Assembly (NCBI GenBank): GCA_020849205.1
Contig: JADLGS010000071.1
Span: 1-9,119, forward strand
From: Candidatus Falkowiibacteriota bacterium
GTDB lineage: Bacteria; Patescibacteriota; Patescibacteriia; CAIXNZ01; JADLGS01
Length of the DNA: 9,119 nucleotides
Reading direction: 5' to 3'
Within the stretch, counting starts at the first letter, position 1, and the number at the start of each line of letters is the position of its first letter. This document shows, in pieces, positions 1 through 5,187 of the stretch. The position numbers and the translations under genes are program-made. Below the pieces are notes generated by a model that searched no databases, was not told the DNA's origin, and was given only the letters and a program-made list of their open reading frames with translations.

Positions 1-1
1 C

Positions 2-97
2 TCGTCTGTTAAAATAGAACGCAACGCAAAGAAGGCAGAAAAGATTCGCAAAAAACTACTCAAGAATTTTATATTTTATAAAAATAATAAGTCTTGA
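2..97 (+). CDS. C-terminal end of an unidentified basic protein (partial)
   Basis: Of the three plus-strand frames, only this one stays open from the window edge; it ends at TGA 95-97, while the other two stop within the first 20 bases. The 31 visible residues are very lysine- and arginine-rich (an NAKKAEKIRKKLLKN segment, then aromatic FIFY and a KNNKS tail), as in ribosomal or RNA-binding protein tails. The function cannot be named from so little. The stop lies 42 bases before tRNA-Gly. The open frame could still be chance in AT-rich DNA. Confidence 0.4.
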   Translation, partial: SSVKIERNAKKAEKIRKKLLKNFIFYKNNKS

Positions 98-122
98 TTA
101 ATCTCGGATTATTCGCTAAACT
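94..122 (+). promoter_or_regulatory. Probable promoter of the tRNA-Gly / tRNA-Leu transcript
   Basis: TTGATT (94-99) and TAAACT (117-122) are separated by 17 bases, the ideal sigma-70 spacing. Transcription would begin near 129, about 10 bases before the mature 5' end of tRNA-Gly. The -35 box overlaps the stop codon of the preceding partial gene. Each hexamer deviates from consensus, so the call rests on spacing and position. Confidence 0.45.
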
Positions 123-138
123 ATTCACACCTATTTAT

Positions 139-210
139 GCGGGTATAGTTCAGTGGTAGAACGCTTCCTTGCCAAGGAAGAGGCCGGCGGTTCGAATCCG
201 CTTGCCCGCT
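139..210 (+). tRNA. tRNA-Gly (GCC)
   Basis: A complete cloverleaf can be drawn. The acceptor GCGGGTA pairs with TGCCCGC, with T210 as discriminator. The anticodon stem CTTCC/GGAAG (164-168, 176-180) encloses loop TTGCCAA with anticodon GCC at 171-173. The T arm is GGCGG-TTCGAAT-CCGCT. No CCA is encoded, so it must be added enzymatically. It probably shares a transcript with tRNA-Leu, which starts 17 bases downstream. Confidence 0.97.
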
Positions 211-227
211 CAAGGTTCTTTTTTTAT

Positions 228-312
228 GCCGCGATGGCGGAACTGGCAGACGCAGGGGACTTAAAATCCCCCGGACTTAACATCCGTGCGGGTTCGAGTC
301 CCGCTCGCGGCA
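228..312 (+). tRNA. tRNA-Leu (TAA)
   Basis: This is a class II tRNA of 85 nt. The acceptor GCCGCGA pairs with TCGCGGC (305-311), with A312 as discriminator. The anticodon stem GGGGA/TCCCC (255-259, 267-271) holds loop CTTAAAA with anticodon TAA at 262-264, reading UUA codons. A long variable arm follows (about 272-287), then a T arm with loop TTCGAGT. No CCA is encoded. Its 3' end from the T loop onward is part of a 78-bp repeat found again at 483-560. Confidence 0.97.
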
Positions 313-372
313 CACGAAGGTACTCAGCGATGAGTATTTTTTGTTTGCGAATGCCGCGAGAAAAAGCAAATT
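295..372 (+). repeat. Direct repeat copy 1: tRNA-Leu 3' end plus tail
   Basis: A 78-bp block that recurs at 483-560 with one mismatch (A322 versus C510). It starts inside the T loop of tRNA-Leu and takes in the acceptor 3' strand, the terminator hairpin, and a tail containing ATGCCGCGAG and AAAAAGCAAA. At its right edge AAAAGCAAAT (362-371) and ATTTGCTTTT (374-383) form a near-perfect palindrome that exists only beside this copy. Confidence 0.9.
319..342 (+). terminator. Intrinsic terminator of the tRNA operon
   Basis: TACTCA (321-326) and TGAGTA (331-336) form a perfect 6-bp stem with loop GCGA, followed directly by a T run (337-341). It begins 9 bases after the tRNA-Leu discriminator, as expected for the end of the two-tRNA transcript. 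The stem is short, so efficiency is uncertain. The same hairpin in the downstream repeat carries an A-to-C change at 510 that breaks one pair. Confidence 0.6.
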
Positions 373-482
373 TATTTGCTTTTGTCGGGACGAGAAGACC
401 GGAGCCATACTTCGAGCGCGACGGCGCGAGGAGTGGCGAGGTCAGGCAAGGACCGCAAGCCAGTAGGCGAAGCGAGTCTAGC
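373..482. other. GC-rich non-coding spacer between the two tRNA-tail repeats
   Basis: About 110 bp, clearly richer in G and C than the flanking DNA and full of GCGAG/GGCGA-type words (for example GGCGCGAGGAGTGGCGAG). Open frames cross it on both strands, but none has a convincing start, ribosome site or recognisable protein, and they run on through the tRNA genes. I regard it as non-coding repeat-associated DNA of unknown origin. Confidence 0.5.
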
Positions 483-560
483 CGAGTCCCGCTCGCGGCA
501 CACGAAGGTCCTCAGCGATGAGTATTTTTTGTTTGCGAATGCCGCGAGAAAAAGCAAATT
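483..560 (+). repeat. Direct repeat copy 2: orphan tRNA-Leu 3' fragment plus tail
   Basis: Matches 295-372 at 77 of 78 positions with a constant 188-bp offset. It carries the last 18 nt of tRNA-Leu (483-500) without the rest of the tRNA, so it cannot form a tRNA. It resembles the footprint left when a tRNA 3' end is used as an attachment or recombination site. No integrase or cargo lies between the copies, so a simple segmental duplication is equally possible. Confidence 0.9.
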
Positions 561-580
561 GATATTCAAATATTTGTATT

Positions 581-611
581 AAAAAAGCCCCCTTATTGTA
601 AACAAGGGGGC
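581..611 (-). terminator. Intrinsic terminator of the lipoprotein gene
   Basis: Read on the minus strand, GCCCCCTT (611-604) pairs with AAGGGGGC (594-587) as an 8-bp GC-rich stem with a 9-nt loop, then TTTTTT (586-581). It lies 16 bases beyond the stop codon of the minus-strand protease gene. The plus-strand side has no T run, so it should act mainly on the minus-strand transcript. Confidence 0.85.
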
Positions 612-626
612 GTAAAATAGCGAACT

Positions 627-2348
627 TTAATTTGCTGGAATAATTGTTCCATTCTGCGCTTTGAGAACGCAGGTTCCAGAATCAATTATCCCATTAGAGT
701 CGAGGTCATAAGCTTCAATATGGGGAATGAAGTTATTTCCTCCAACTCCGTTACTTACCAGCAACGCACTCACGGCAAGATTCCATGTCATACCGCACTC
801 AACAACGTGCATCTGCATCGTTGTCGTCAATACACCACTAAGAACCAACTGATCAAGCCATGCATTATCTGCGTATGACGTGTCAGTATCAATGCGGGCA
901 TTGGCGGTAAACGACGTACCACTTTGAATCGTCACATTTCCACTCACCCAACCCGTAGTCCAATTACTCGGATTCACAAACATGTGAAGATTGGGGTTGT
1001 TTGAGGAAAATTGCGCAGTCAAAGACCCGACATATGGACCGCCAGTCGTTTGTTGCATCTTGGATACCGTTACTCGGTAATTCCCAGCATCCTCCCAGCT
1101 ATAAGTTTCCATATACAGAGTATACGTACCACTTGCACTTGGTGTGAATAGGGATTGAGCAAACTTACCCTTGAAATACATATCATACACATAGTTCCCA
1201 TAAGGGTCCTGTAGGTAAAAATATGTACCCTCCAAAGGATTAATTCCCGTCACCTGAGTTGTCTGTAGCCAGTACAGATCACCGACATTCAAGCTAAACG
1301 TGTGTACGTCTTGATCCCAGACCCACCAACCACCATCAGTTGGTTCCGTGTTATCCAAAAAACCAGTTGCCGAAAACACTTGAGTCTTGATCATCGCATT
1401 CAAATCAAGAACTTCTGCGTCAGCATCACGAAAGGTAGCCGTTGCCGGAGACATTGCTTGAACATATTCCATCGCGAGCATGTGTGCGTGAGTGTTGTAG
1501 TACCTATACACTCCAAAATTTATGCCAACAATCTTCCCAGACTTTACATGAAACGAAGGACCACCAGAATTACCACCATCTATCAACGACGACGTTTGAA
1601 TTATCGTCGTATCAGTCGCGATCCAAGGATAAATACCCGTAGTGATCGTTTCTGCGTATCCTACTGAACCAACAAAATCGAATTCGAGTGGATAACCAAT
1701 TGACATGAGCTTATCCATAATACCTACTTCATCAGAAGGCATCATTTCAAACACCGTGCGATTTCCTGTCGGCACCTGCAACAAGCACAAGTCACGATCA
1801 ATGCTCGTTACAAACTTAGTCGTGAAGTAAGACACTTCAAAGTCTTGATCTACTCCATCACTATTCGCGTACGGATACGACACTTTTATTGTGTTGGTAT
1901 ATCCATGATCGCTTGTGACAAACTCATTGAGGTTTTGGCAAACGTGATAGTTTGTCACTACCACATCTTGCGCAACAACGACACCAGATCCGTGCCACTG
2001 CTTTTGGAGTGTTCCATCAGCCAGTTTACGATACGCTTCGATCTTTGGCACGCTACCAATCCGCTCACGATAAAAGACGTTGAGATCAACGTCATTGTCA
2101 GTAGGCGTCGTCCCATCTATACCGTTCGCGCCATCGCGACCATCAACAATCTGAGTCGTCTTGCCGTTACAGGTTATATATGAAGCGGTGGTCGACTCCG
2201 TGATTTCACACGAGGAACCATTTGCTCCAGTTTCACCAGTCACCGGCACAGAAACTTCCGTCGTAATCACTTCACGAACGATCGTCTCTTCTTGACCGCA
2301 CGCAAAAACACACACGCCAATAAGAATAGCCAGGATTCCATGTTTCAT
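627..2348 (-). CDS. Surface lipoprotein with HtrA/trypsin-like serine protease domain
   Basis: A predicted secreted, lipid-anchored serine endopeptidase of 573 aa; the substrate is unknown. Residues 1-17 form a lipoprotein signal peptide ending VFAC, with Cys17 as the lipidation site. Residues 38-79 hold short Gly-X-Y (collagen-like) pieces, GETGANG and DGRDGANGIDG, around a Cys47/Cys60 pair. The protease domain spans about 115-300 with an intact triad: His135 (NYHVC), Asp186 (DRDLCLL) and Ser261 (GGNSGGP). Residues 325-430 resemble a pre-peptidase C-terminal (PPC-like) beta domain, and 440-573 is an unrecognised beta-rich tail with DLDSNGIID near the end. No PDZ domain is visible, so it is not a classical HtrA. 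It stands alone, with its own promoter and terminator. AAGGAG lies 5 bases before the ATG, which fixes the start. The triad is seen directly; the PPC assignment is weaker. Confidence 0.9.
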   Translation of the reverse strand: MKHGILAILIGVCVFACGQEETIVREVITTEVSVPVTGETGANGSSCEITESTTASYITCNGKTTQIVDGRDGANGIDGTTPTDNDVDLNVFYRERIGSVPKIEAYRKLADGTLQKQWHGSGVVVAQDVVVTNYHVCQNLNEFVTSDHGYTNTIKVSYPYANSDGVDQDFEVSYFTTKFVTSIDRDLCLLQVPTGNRTVFEMMPSDEVGIMDKLMSIGYPLEFDFVGSVGYAETITTGIYPWIATDTTIIQTSSLIDGGNSGGPSFHVKSGKIVGINFGVYRYYNTHAHMLAMEYVQAMSPATATFRDADAEVLDLNAMIKTQVFSATGFLDNTEPTDGGWWVWDQDVHTFSLNVGDLYWLQTTQVTGINPLEGTYFYLQDPYGNYVYDMYFKGKFAQSLFTPSASGTYTLYMETYSWEDAGNYRVTVSKMQQTTGGPYVGSLTAQFSSNNPNLHMFVNPSNWTTGWVSGNVTIQSGTSFTANARIDTDTSYADNAWLDQLVLSGVLTTTMQMHVVECGMTWNLAVSALLVSNGVGGNNFIPHIEAYDLDSNGIIDSGTCVLKAQNGTIIPAN

Positions 2349-2353
2349 AAAAA

Positions 2354-2359
2354 CTCCTT
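2354..2359 (-). promoter_or_regulatory. Shine-Dalgarno site of the lipoprotein protease gene
   Basis: AAGGAG on the minus strand, 5 bases upstream of ATG 2348-2346. It stands out because I find no comparably strong Shine-Dalgarno upstream of the other start codons in the window. Confidence 0.85.
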
Positions 2360-2432
2360 GAGCGCTATGCTCAGGTTTGATGTTAAAGGACGCGACCTAC
2401 CAAGCATCCCATCATGCCTGATAAATCAACGT

Positions 2433-2461
2433 AAAATAGCAATATTTGACATTTTTGTCAA
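2433..2461 (-). promoter_or_regulatory. Near-consensus sigma-70 promoter of the lipoprotein gene
   Basis: On the minus strand, TTGACA (2461-2456) and TATTTT (2438-2433) are separated by exactly 17 bases. The predicted start is near 2426, giving a 5' leader of about 78 nt with the AAGGAG site. The -35 box is one arm of an inverted repeat (TTGACA, 4 bases, TGTCAA at 2446-2461), which could be a regulator binding site. Confidence 0.75.
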
Positions 2462-2474
2462 TGGTCACGGGTAA

Positions 2475-2518
2475 TGTGTACACACATATGGCGGTTTTTA
2501 CCAGATGCGCTAATCTGG
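2475..2518. promoter_or_regulatory. Palindromes upstream of the lipoprotein promoter
   Basis: TGTGTACACA (2475-2484) is a perfect 10-bp palindrome 14 bases upstream of the -35 box. CCAGAT (2501-2506) and ATCTGG (2513-2518) form a second dyad with a 6-base loop. Neither is followed by a T run on either strand, so they are not terminators. They could bind regulators of the protease gene, but nothing names a factor. Confidence 0.25.
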
Positions 2519-2585
2519 CTAAATGACAGCCGTGAGAGTCGAAGAATCTGTGACACTTCCTAGTTACGTCATTCTGATTTTATAT

Positions 2586-2658
2586 CCCCCTAACAGGGGG
2601 ATTATAGGGGGTAGCATTGAATTCATACCTCCCCTAAATCCCCTCCTGTTAGGAGGGG
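2586..2658. repeat. C-rich nested palindromic intergenic element
   Basis: The left half is a hairpin, CCCCCTAACAGGGGG (2586-2600), followed by ATTATAGGGGGTA. The right half starts TACCTCCCCTAAAT and ends in CCCCTCCT-GTT-AGGAGGGG (2640-2658), a perfect 8-bp stem. The halves are approximate reverse complements, so the whole can also fold as one long cruciform. It codes for nothing and has no T run. It looks like a dispersed mini-element (MITE-like or REP-like) lying between the lipoprotein promoter and ruvB. Its copy number cannot be judged from one window. Confidence 0.7.
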
Positions 2659-2697
2659 CTAGTTTTACCCCTCCTTTTCCCTTTTACCTTTTCCCTT

Positions 2698-2703
2698 TAT
2701 ACT
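2698..2703 (+). promoter_or_regulatory. -10 box of ruvB, placed for a leaderless transcript
   Basis: TATACT ends 6 bases before the ruvB ATG, so initiation at the usual distance would fall on or next to the A of the start codon (2710). No Shine-Dalgarno is present in the pyrimidine-rich tract 2665-2697, and no good -35 box lies 17 bases upstream. The mRNA may therefore have no 5' leader. Confidence 0.5.
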
Positions 2704-2709
2704 ATACCT

Positions 2710-3729
2710 ATGATTACAGAACATAACGACGAACGCATAGTAGCGTCACACGAAACGCCTGCGGAAAAAGAGATTGAAAACACGCTTCGTCCAAAAAAAA
2801 TACAGGATTATATTGGTCAAGAAAAGGTTAAGACTAACCTTAGCATTTTTATTGAAGCTGCAAAAAAGCGTAATGAATCACTTGAACACATTCTTCTCTA
2901 CGGTAATCCTGGACTTGGTAAAACTACGCTTGCTCACATCATTGCAAATGAGATGGGAGGTTCAATTCGCGTAACCTCTGGCCCTGCTATCGAAAAGTCT
3001 GGCGATCTCGCAGCCATCCTCACCAACCTCAAACAAGGTGATGTTTTATTTATCGACGAAATTCATCGACTCAACAAAAACATTGAAGAAATTTTGTATC
3101 CTGCGATGGAAGATTATGCGCTTGATATCATCATTGGAAAAGGTCCATCTGCGCGCACACTACGACTTGACCTCCCACGCTTCACGTTGATTGGAGCTAC
3201 GACAAAAATGAGCTCGCTTTCTTCACCGCTTCGCGACCGGTTTGGCGCAACTTTTCAACTCGATTTTTATACTGACAATGAACTTGCGCATATCATCAGA
3301 CGAAGCGCGATCATTCTCAACACTCAACTTGATGAAGACGCATCACTTCTTATCGCCACACGTTGTCGCAAAACACCTCGCATTGCAAACCGCCTCCTCA
3401 AACGGATTCGTGACTACGCGTTGGTCAAAAGCGATGGTATAATAACATCAGACATTACCAAAGACGCGCTTGCGCTCATGGACATCGACGAGCTTGGACT
3501 TGATGCAACCGACAGAAAAATTCTTATGAGCATTATTTCAACGTTCAAAGGCGGTCCGGTTGGCCTTGGAACGCTCGCAGCGGCAACCGCTGAAGAAGAA
3601 GAGACTATTGAAGATGTTTATGAACCCTATCTTTTGCAGCTTGGGTTTCTCGAGCGCACACCTAAAGGAAGAAAAGTTACTGCGCTCGCCTACCAACACC
3701 TTAACCTTACTCCACCAACCCTCATATGA
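2710..3729 (+). CDS. ruvB: Holliday junction branch migration ATPase RuvB
   Basis: RuvB is the hexameric AAA+ motor that, with RuvA, drives branch migration of Holliday junctions in recombination and repair. The 339-aa length is normal. Motifs in order: [12 protein letters not shown] (26-37); Walker A GNPGLGKT (65-72), with Asn66 where Pro is common; Walker B LFIDEIHR (113-120); sensor 1 GATT (162-165); SPLRDRFG (172-179) with the arginine-finger candidate Arg175; sensor 2 [11 protein letters not shown] (222-232); and the winged-helix signature [12 protein letters not shown] (281-292), then [23 protein letters not shown]. The ATG at 2710 gives the family's usual N-terminal extension. The stop overlaps the next gene by ATGA. 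Neither ruvA nor ruvC is in the window. Confidence 0.98.
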   Translation: MITEHNDERIVASHETPAEKEIENTLRPKKIQDYIGQEKVKTNLSIFIEAAKKRNESLEHILLYGNPGLGKTTLAHIIANEMGGSIRVTSGPAIEKSGDLAAILTNLKQGDVLFIDEIHRLNKNIEEILYPAMEDYALDIIIGKGPSARTLRLDLPRFTLIGATTKMSSLSSPLRDRFGATFQLDFYTDNELAHIIRRSAIILNTQLDEDASLLIATRCRKTPRIANRLLKRIRDYALVKSDGIITSDITKDALALMDIDELGLDATDRKILMSIISTFKGGPVGLGTLAAATAEEEETIEDVYEPYLLQLGFLERTPKGRKVTALAYQHLNLTPPTLI

Positions 3730-3953
3730 TCGCCCTACCACTTTCATTACTCGTTATTCCTTTTGCCCTTGGTCTTGTGTTCTGGGTAGTTTTTAGTCTT
3801 TTTGCCATCATGCATGTTGTGCGCTATGGATTTATAAATTATGGCTCATATTTAATGACCTGCATCTTTTTGGGCGCGAGTATCATCACGCTTTTTGTTG
3901 GATATTCTTTGTTACTTGAAATCGACCTTTCGACGCCTTTCATTACACTCTAG
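3726..3953 (+). CDS. Small two-helix membrane protein, function unknown
   Basis: 75 aa, mostly hydrophobic. One likely transmembrane helix spans residues 7-29 (ending [10 protein letters not shown]) and a second spans 41-64 ([22 protein letters not shown]), joined by the short polar loop [10 protein letters not shown]. No catalytic motif is visible. Its ATG overlaps the ruvB stop codon as ATGA, which implies translational coupling and argues that the frame is real. It is followed 8 bases later by the PH-domain protein, also membrane-bound, so the pair may form a membrane unit unrelated to RuvB. I do not recognise the family. Confidence 0.7.
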   Translation: MIALPLSLLVIPFALGLVFWVVFSLFAIMHVVRYGFINYGSYLMTCIFLGASIITLFVGYSLLLEIDLSTPFITL

Positions 3954-3961
3954 AAACTACT

Positions 3962-4498
3962 ATGTTTGAACAAAAACACATCCCGAATGCAAAGCCAGAC
4001 GAACACTTGATTTACTCACTTCACGCGCACTGGATTAAACTTGTCTATGCTTTCATTTTATTTTTTGCGCAACTCGCAATCCTTGCCGCATTTTATCTTG
4101 GAGCGATGTATCTCTTCCCCGCATTATCAACCTATCCTGCGGTACGCGTGATCGCAATTTGCTTTGCTACACTCTATTTACTCATGGCGTACGTCTTACT
4201 CTTCAATAATTATCTTGATTATCAACTTGATGTTTGGATTATCACAAACCATCGCATCATCGCTATAGTACAAACAAATCTCTTTAATCGCACAATCTCA
4301 GAATACTACATCGAAAAAATTCAAGACGTTTCTGCAAATGAAAAAGGCGTTCTCCAAAATTTATTTCGCTTTGGCGACGTCATGATTCAAACCGCATCCG
4401 AACGCCCAACAGTCTACATTAATGACGTTCCGCATCCTTTCAAAGTAGCAGAAGTAATTAATGGACTCATCTATAAAGACGTAAAAAAAGAAGGCTAA
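3962..4498 (+). CDS. Membrane-anchored bacterial PH-domain protein (bPH2/YdbS-like)
   Basis: 178 aa. Two transmembrane helices (about 27-52 and 61-82) are followed by a cytoplasmic bacterial pleckstrin-homology domain (about 90-172). Diagnostic strings are WIITNHRII (92-100), NLFNRTISEYYIEKIQDVS (106-124) and LFRFGDVMIQTA (134-145), the usual pattern of bPH2/YdbS-type proteins. These have no established enzymatic activity and are thought to be membrane scaffolds or stress-related. It is the third gene after ruvB on the same strand, 8 bases after its neighbour, with no clear ribosome site. Its TAA stop lies in the loop of the operon terminator. Confidence 0.88.
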   Translation: MFEQKHIPNAKPDEHLIYSLHAHWIKLVYAFILFFAQLAILAAFYLGAMYLFPALSTYPAVRVIAICFATLYLLMAYVLLFNNYLDYQLDVWIITNHRIIAIVQTNLFNRTISEYYIEKIQDVSANEKGVLQNLFRFGDVMIQTASERPTVYINDVPHPFKVAEVINGLIYKDVKKEG

Positions 4499-4510
4499 TG
4501 CCTTCTTTTT
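4485..4510. terminator. Bidirectional terminator overlapping the end of the PH-domain gene
   Basis: AAAAAGAAGGC (4485-4495) and GCCTTCTTTTT (4500-4510) form a perfect 11-bp stem with loop TAAT. The last codons (Lys-Lys-Glu-Gly) are the left arm and the stop codon TAA (4496-4498) is in the loop. A-tract and T-tract on opposite sides let it work for the plus-strand ruvB cluster and for the convergent minus-strand gene ending at 4521. Confidence 0.8.
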
Positions 4511-4520
4511 CTTGCTTATA

Positions 4521-4733
4521 TTACTCGGTATCTGCTTCCTCAGCGTATGGCTTTTTTGCTAATTCATTTATTGAATCCTCTGTAACAATGGTCTGCGCCA
4601 ACTCATCATCAGCGTCATGATCTTCGGGGCGATCGAGTTTTGTTGCGTCAAATTCTTCTTGCATAAAAGCTTGATCACCTTCGTAGGTATCATCTTCGTT
4701 AACGTTATCTACTTCAAAGTCATCTAAGGGCAT
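4521..4733 (-). CDS. Small highly acidic protein, function unknown
   Basis: 70 aa with about 26 Asp/Glu and only 4 Lys/Arg, no cysteine, and no hydrophobic stretch long enough for a membrane helix. Likely a soluble, largely disordered cytoplasmic protein. Acidic runs include DDFEVDNVNEDD near the N-terminus and DHDADDE in the middle. The C-terminal part, QTIVTEDSINELAKKPYAEE, could form one helix. No Shine-Dalgarno precedes the ATG. It ends beside the shared terminator at 4485-4510. The biased composition fits a real gene better than a shadow frame, as no other frame here is convincing. I cannot name it. Confidence 0.6.
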   Translation of the reverse strand: MPLDDFEVDNVNEDDTYEGDQAFMQEEFDATKLDRPEDHDADDELAQTIVTEDSINELAKKPYAEEADTE

Positions 4734-4756
4734 AGGGTAAGATTTAATTAATAATT

Positions 4757-4804
4757 GGTTAATTAGAGATGTGGTTAATTAGAGAAGTGGTTATTTGGAT
4801 ATGT
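4757..4804. repeat. 16-bp tandem repeat, three units
   Basis: GGTTAATTAGAGATGT (4757-4772) and GGTTAATTAGAGAAGT (4773-4788) differ by one base. GGTTATTTGGATATGT (4789-4804) is a degenerate third unit. The array fills most of the 71-bp gap between the 70-aa and 100-aa genes and abuts the stop codon of the latter. It is too short and unspaced to be a CRISPR array. Confidence 0.85.
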
Positions 4805-5107
4805 TTAATATTTTTCAAGTGCGTCAAGTATTCGACAGGCAATTGAATGAAATTTTTCTACTTCTAGCTCTGCGCGTAATTGATCTTCAATAAAAGTATT
4901 ACTTTCTTTGATAGCGATGTAACGATGCAGTAAATCAAGTTCGACCGATTTCATTTTTTTCATTAAATCATTTTCGTCGGTAAACCCATTTATCGGATAC
5001 CCAAGAGCTTGCGCAAGATTTACTAACTCAACAACATGCGTCATGCGACGCTCGAGCGCATCCTGCGGACTCATTTCAATGATAACAATAGGAGTTGTGC
5101 TAATCAT
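4805..5107 (-). CDS. Small helical protein, function unknown
   Basis: 100 aa, predicted soluble and mainly alpha-helical. A short beta-like start (TTPIVIIEM) is followed by amphipathic helices such as MTHVVELVNLAQALGY and, after the loop PINGFTDEND, a long heptad-like stretch from about residue 48 to the end (KKMKSVELDLLHRY, DQLRAELEVEKFHS, RILDALEKY). A two-helix coiled coil or dimer is plausible. No enzyme motif is seen. The ATG at 5107 has no Shine-Dalgarno; Met12 (codon 5074-5072) is an alternative start. It lies between two repeat tracts and in the same orientation as the SpoIID-like gene upstream. I do not recognise it. Confidence 0.65.
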   Translation of the reverse strand: MISTTPIVIIEMSPQDALERRMTHVVELVNLAQALGYPINGFTDENDLMKKMKSVELDLLHRYIAIKESNTFIEDQLRAELEVEKFHSIACRILDALEKY

Positions 5108-5115
5108 AGTTTTTA

Positions 5116-5182
5116 AATCAGTAGTAAGAAGTAAGTGGTAAGTAGTAAGAAGTGTATCGTGTACTGTGTACTGTGTAACGTG
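5116..5182. repeat. Short-word repeat tract downstream of the SpoIID-like gene
   Basis: Two kinds of words are repeated imperfectly. The first is AGTAGTAAGAAGTAAGTGGTA followed by AGTAGTAAGAAGTG; the second is GTGTATCGTGTACTGTGTACTGTGTAACG (described here by its unit GTGTACT). It fills the 80-bp gap between the 100-aa and SpoIID-like genes. No T run follows a stable hairpin, so no intrinsic terminator is evident. Positions 5151-5182 match 7046-7077 on the other side of the SpoIID-like gene at 24 of 32 positions without gaps. Confidence 0.7.
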
Positions 5183-5187
5183 AAAAG

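Noticed and set aside
295..560. attL/attR pair of an integrated mobile element
   Set aside because: The spacing is only 188 bp and no integrase, excisionase or cargo gene is present, so an intact element cannot be claimed. Kept only as a finding about the duplication.
153..582. Overlapping open frames on both strands (122, 68 and 65 codons)
   Set aside because: They run through the two tRNA genes or the tRNA-tail repeats, have no ribosome sites, and their translations look like low-complexity readings of structured RNA and GC-rich repeat DNA.
1302..2474. Plus-strand open frames opposite the protease gene
   Set aside because: They are antisense shadows of a gene with an intact catalytic triad, promoter, ribosome site and terminator, and their translations show no domain.
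4757..4804. CRISPR array
   Set aside because: The repeat units are directly adjacent, only 16 bp long and without unique spacers, and no cas gene is present.
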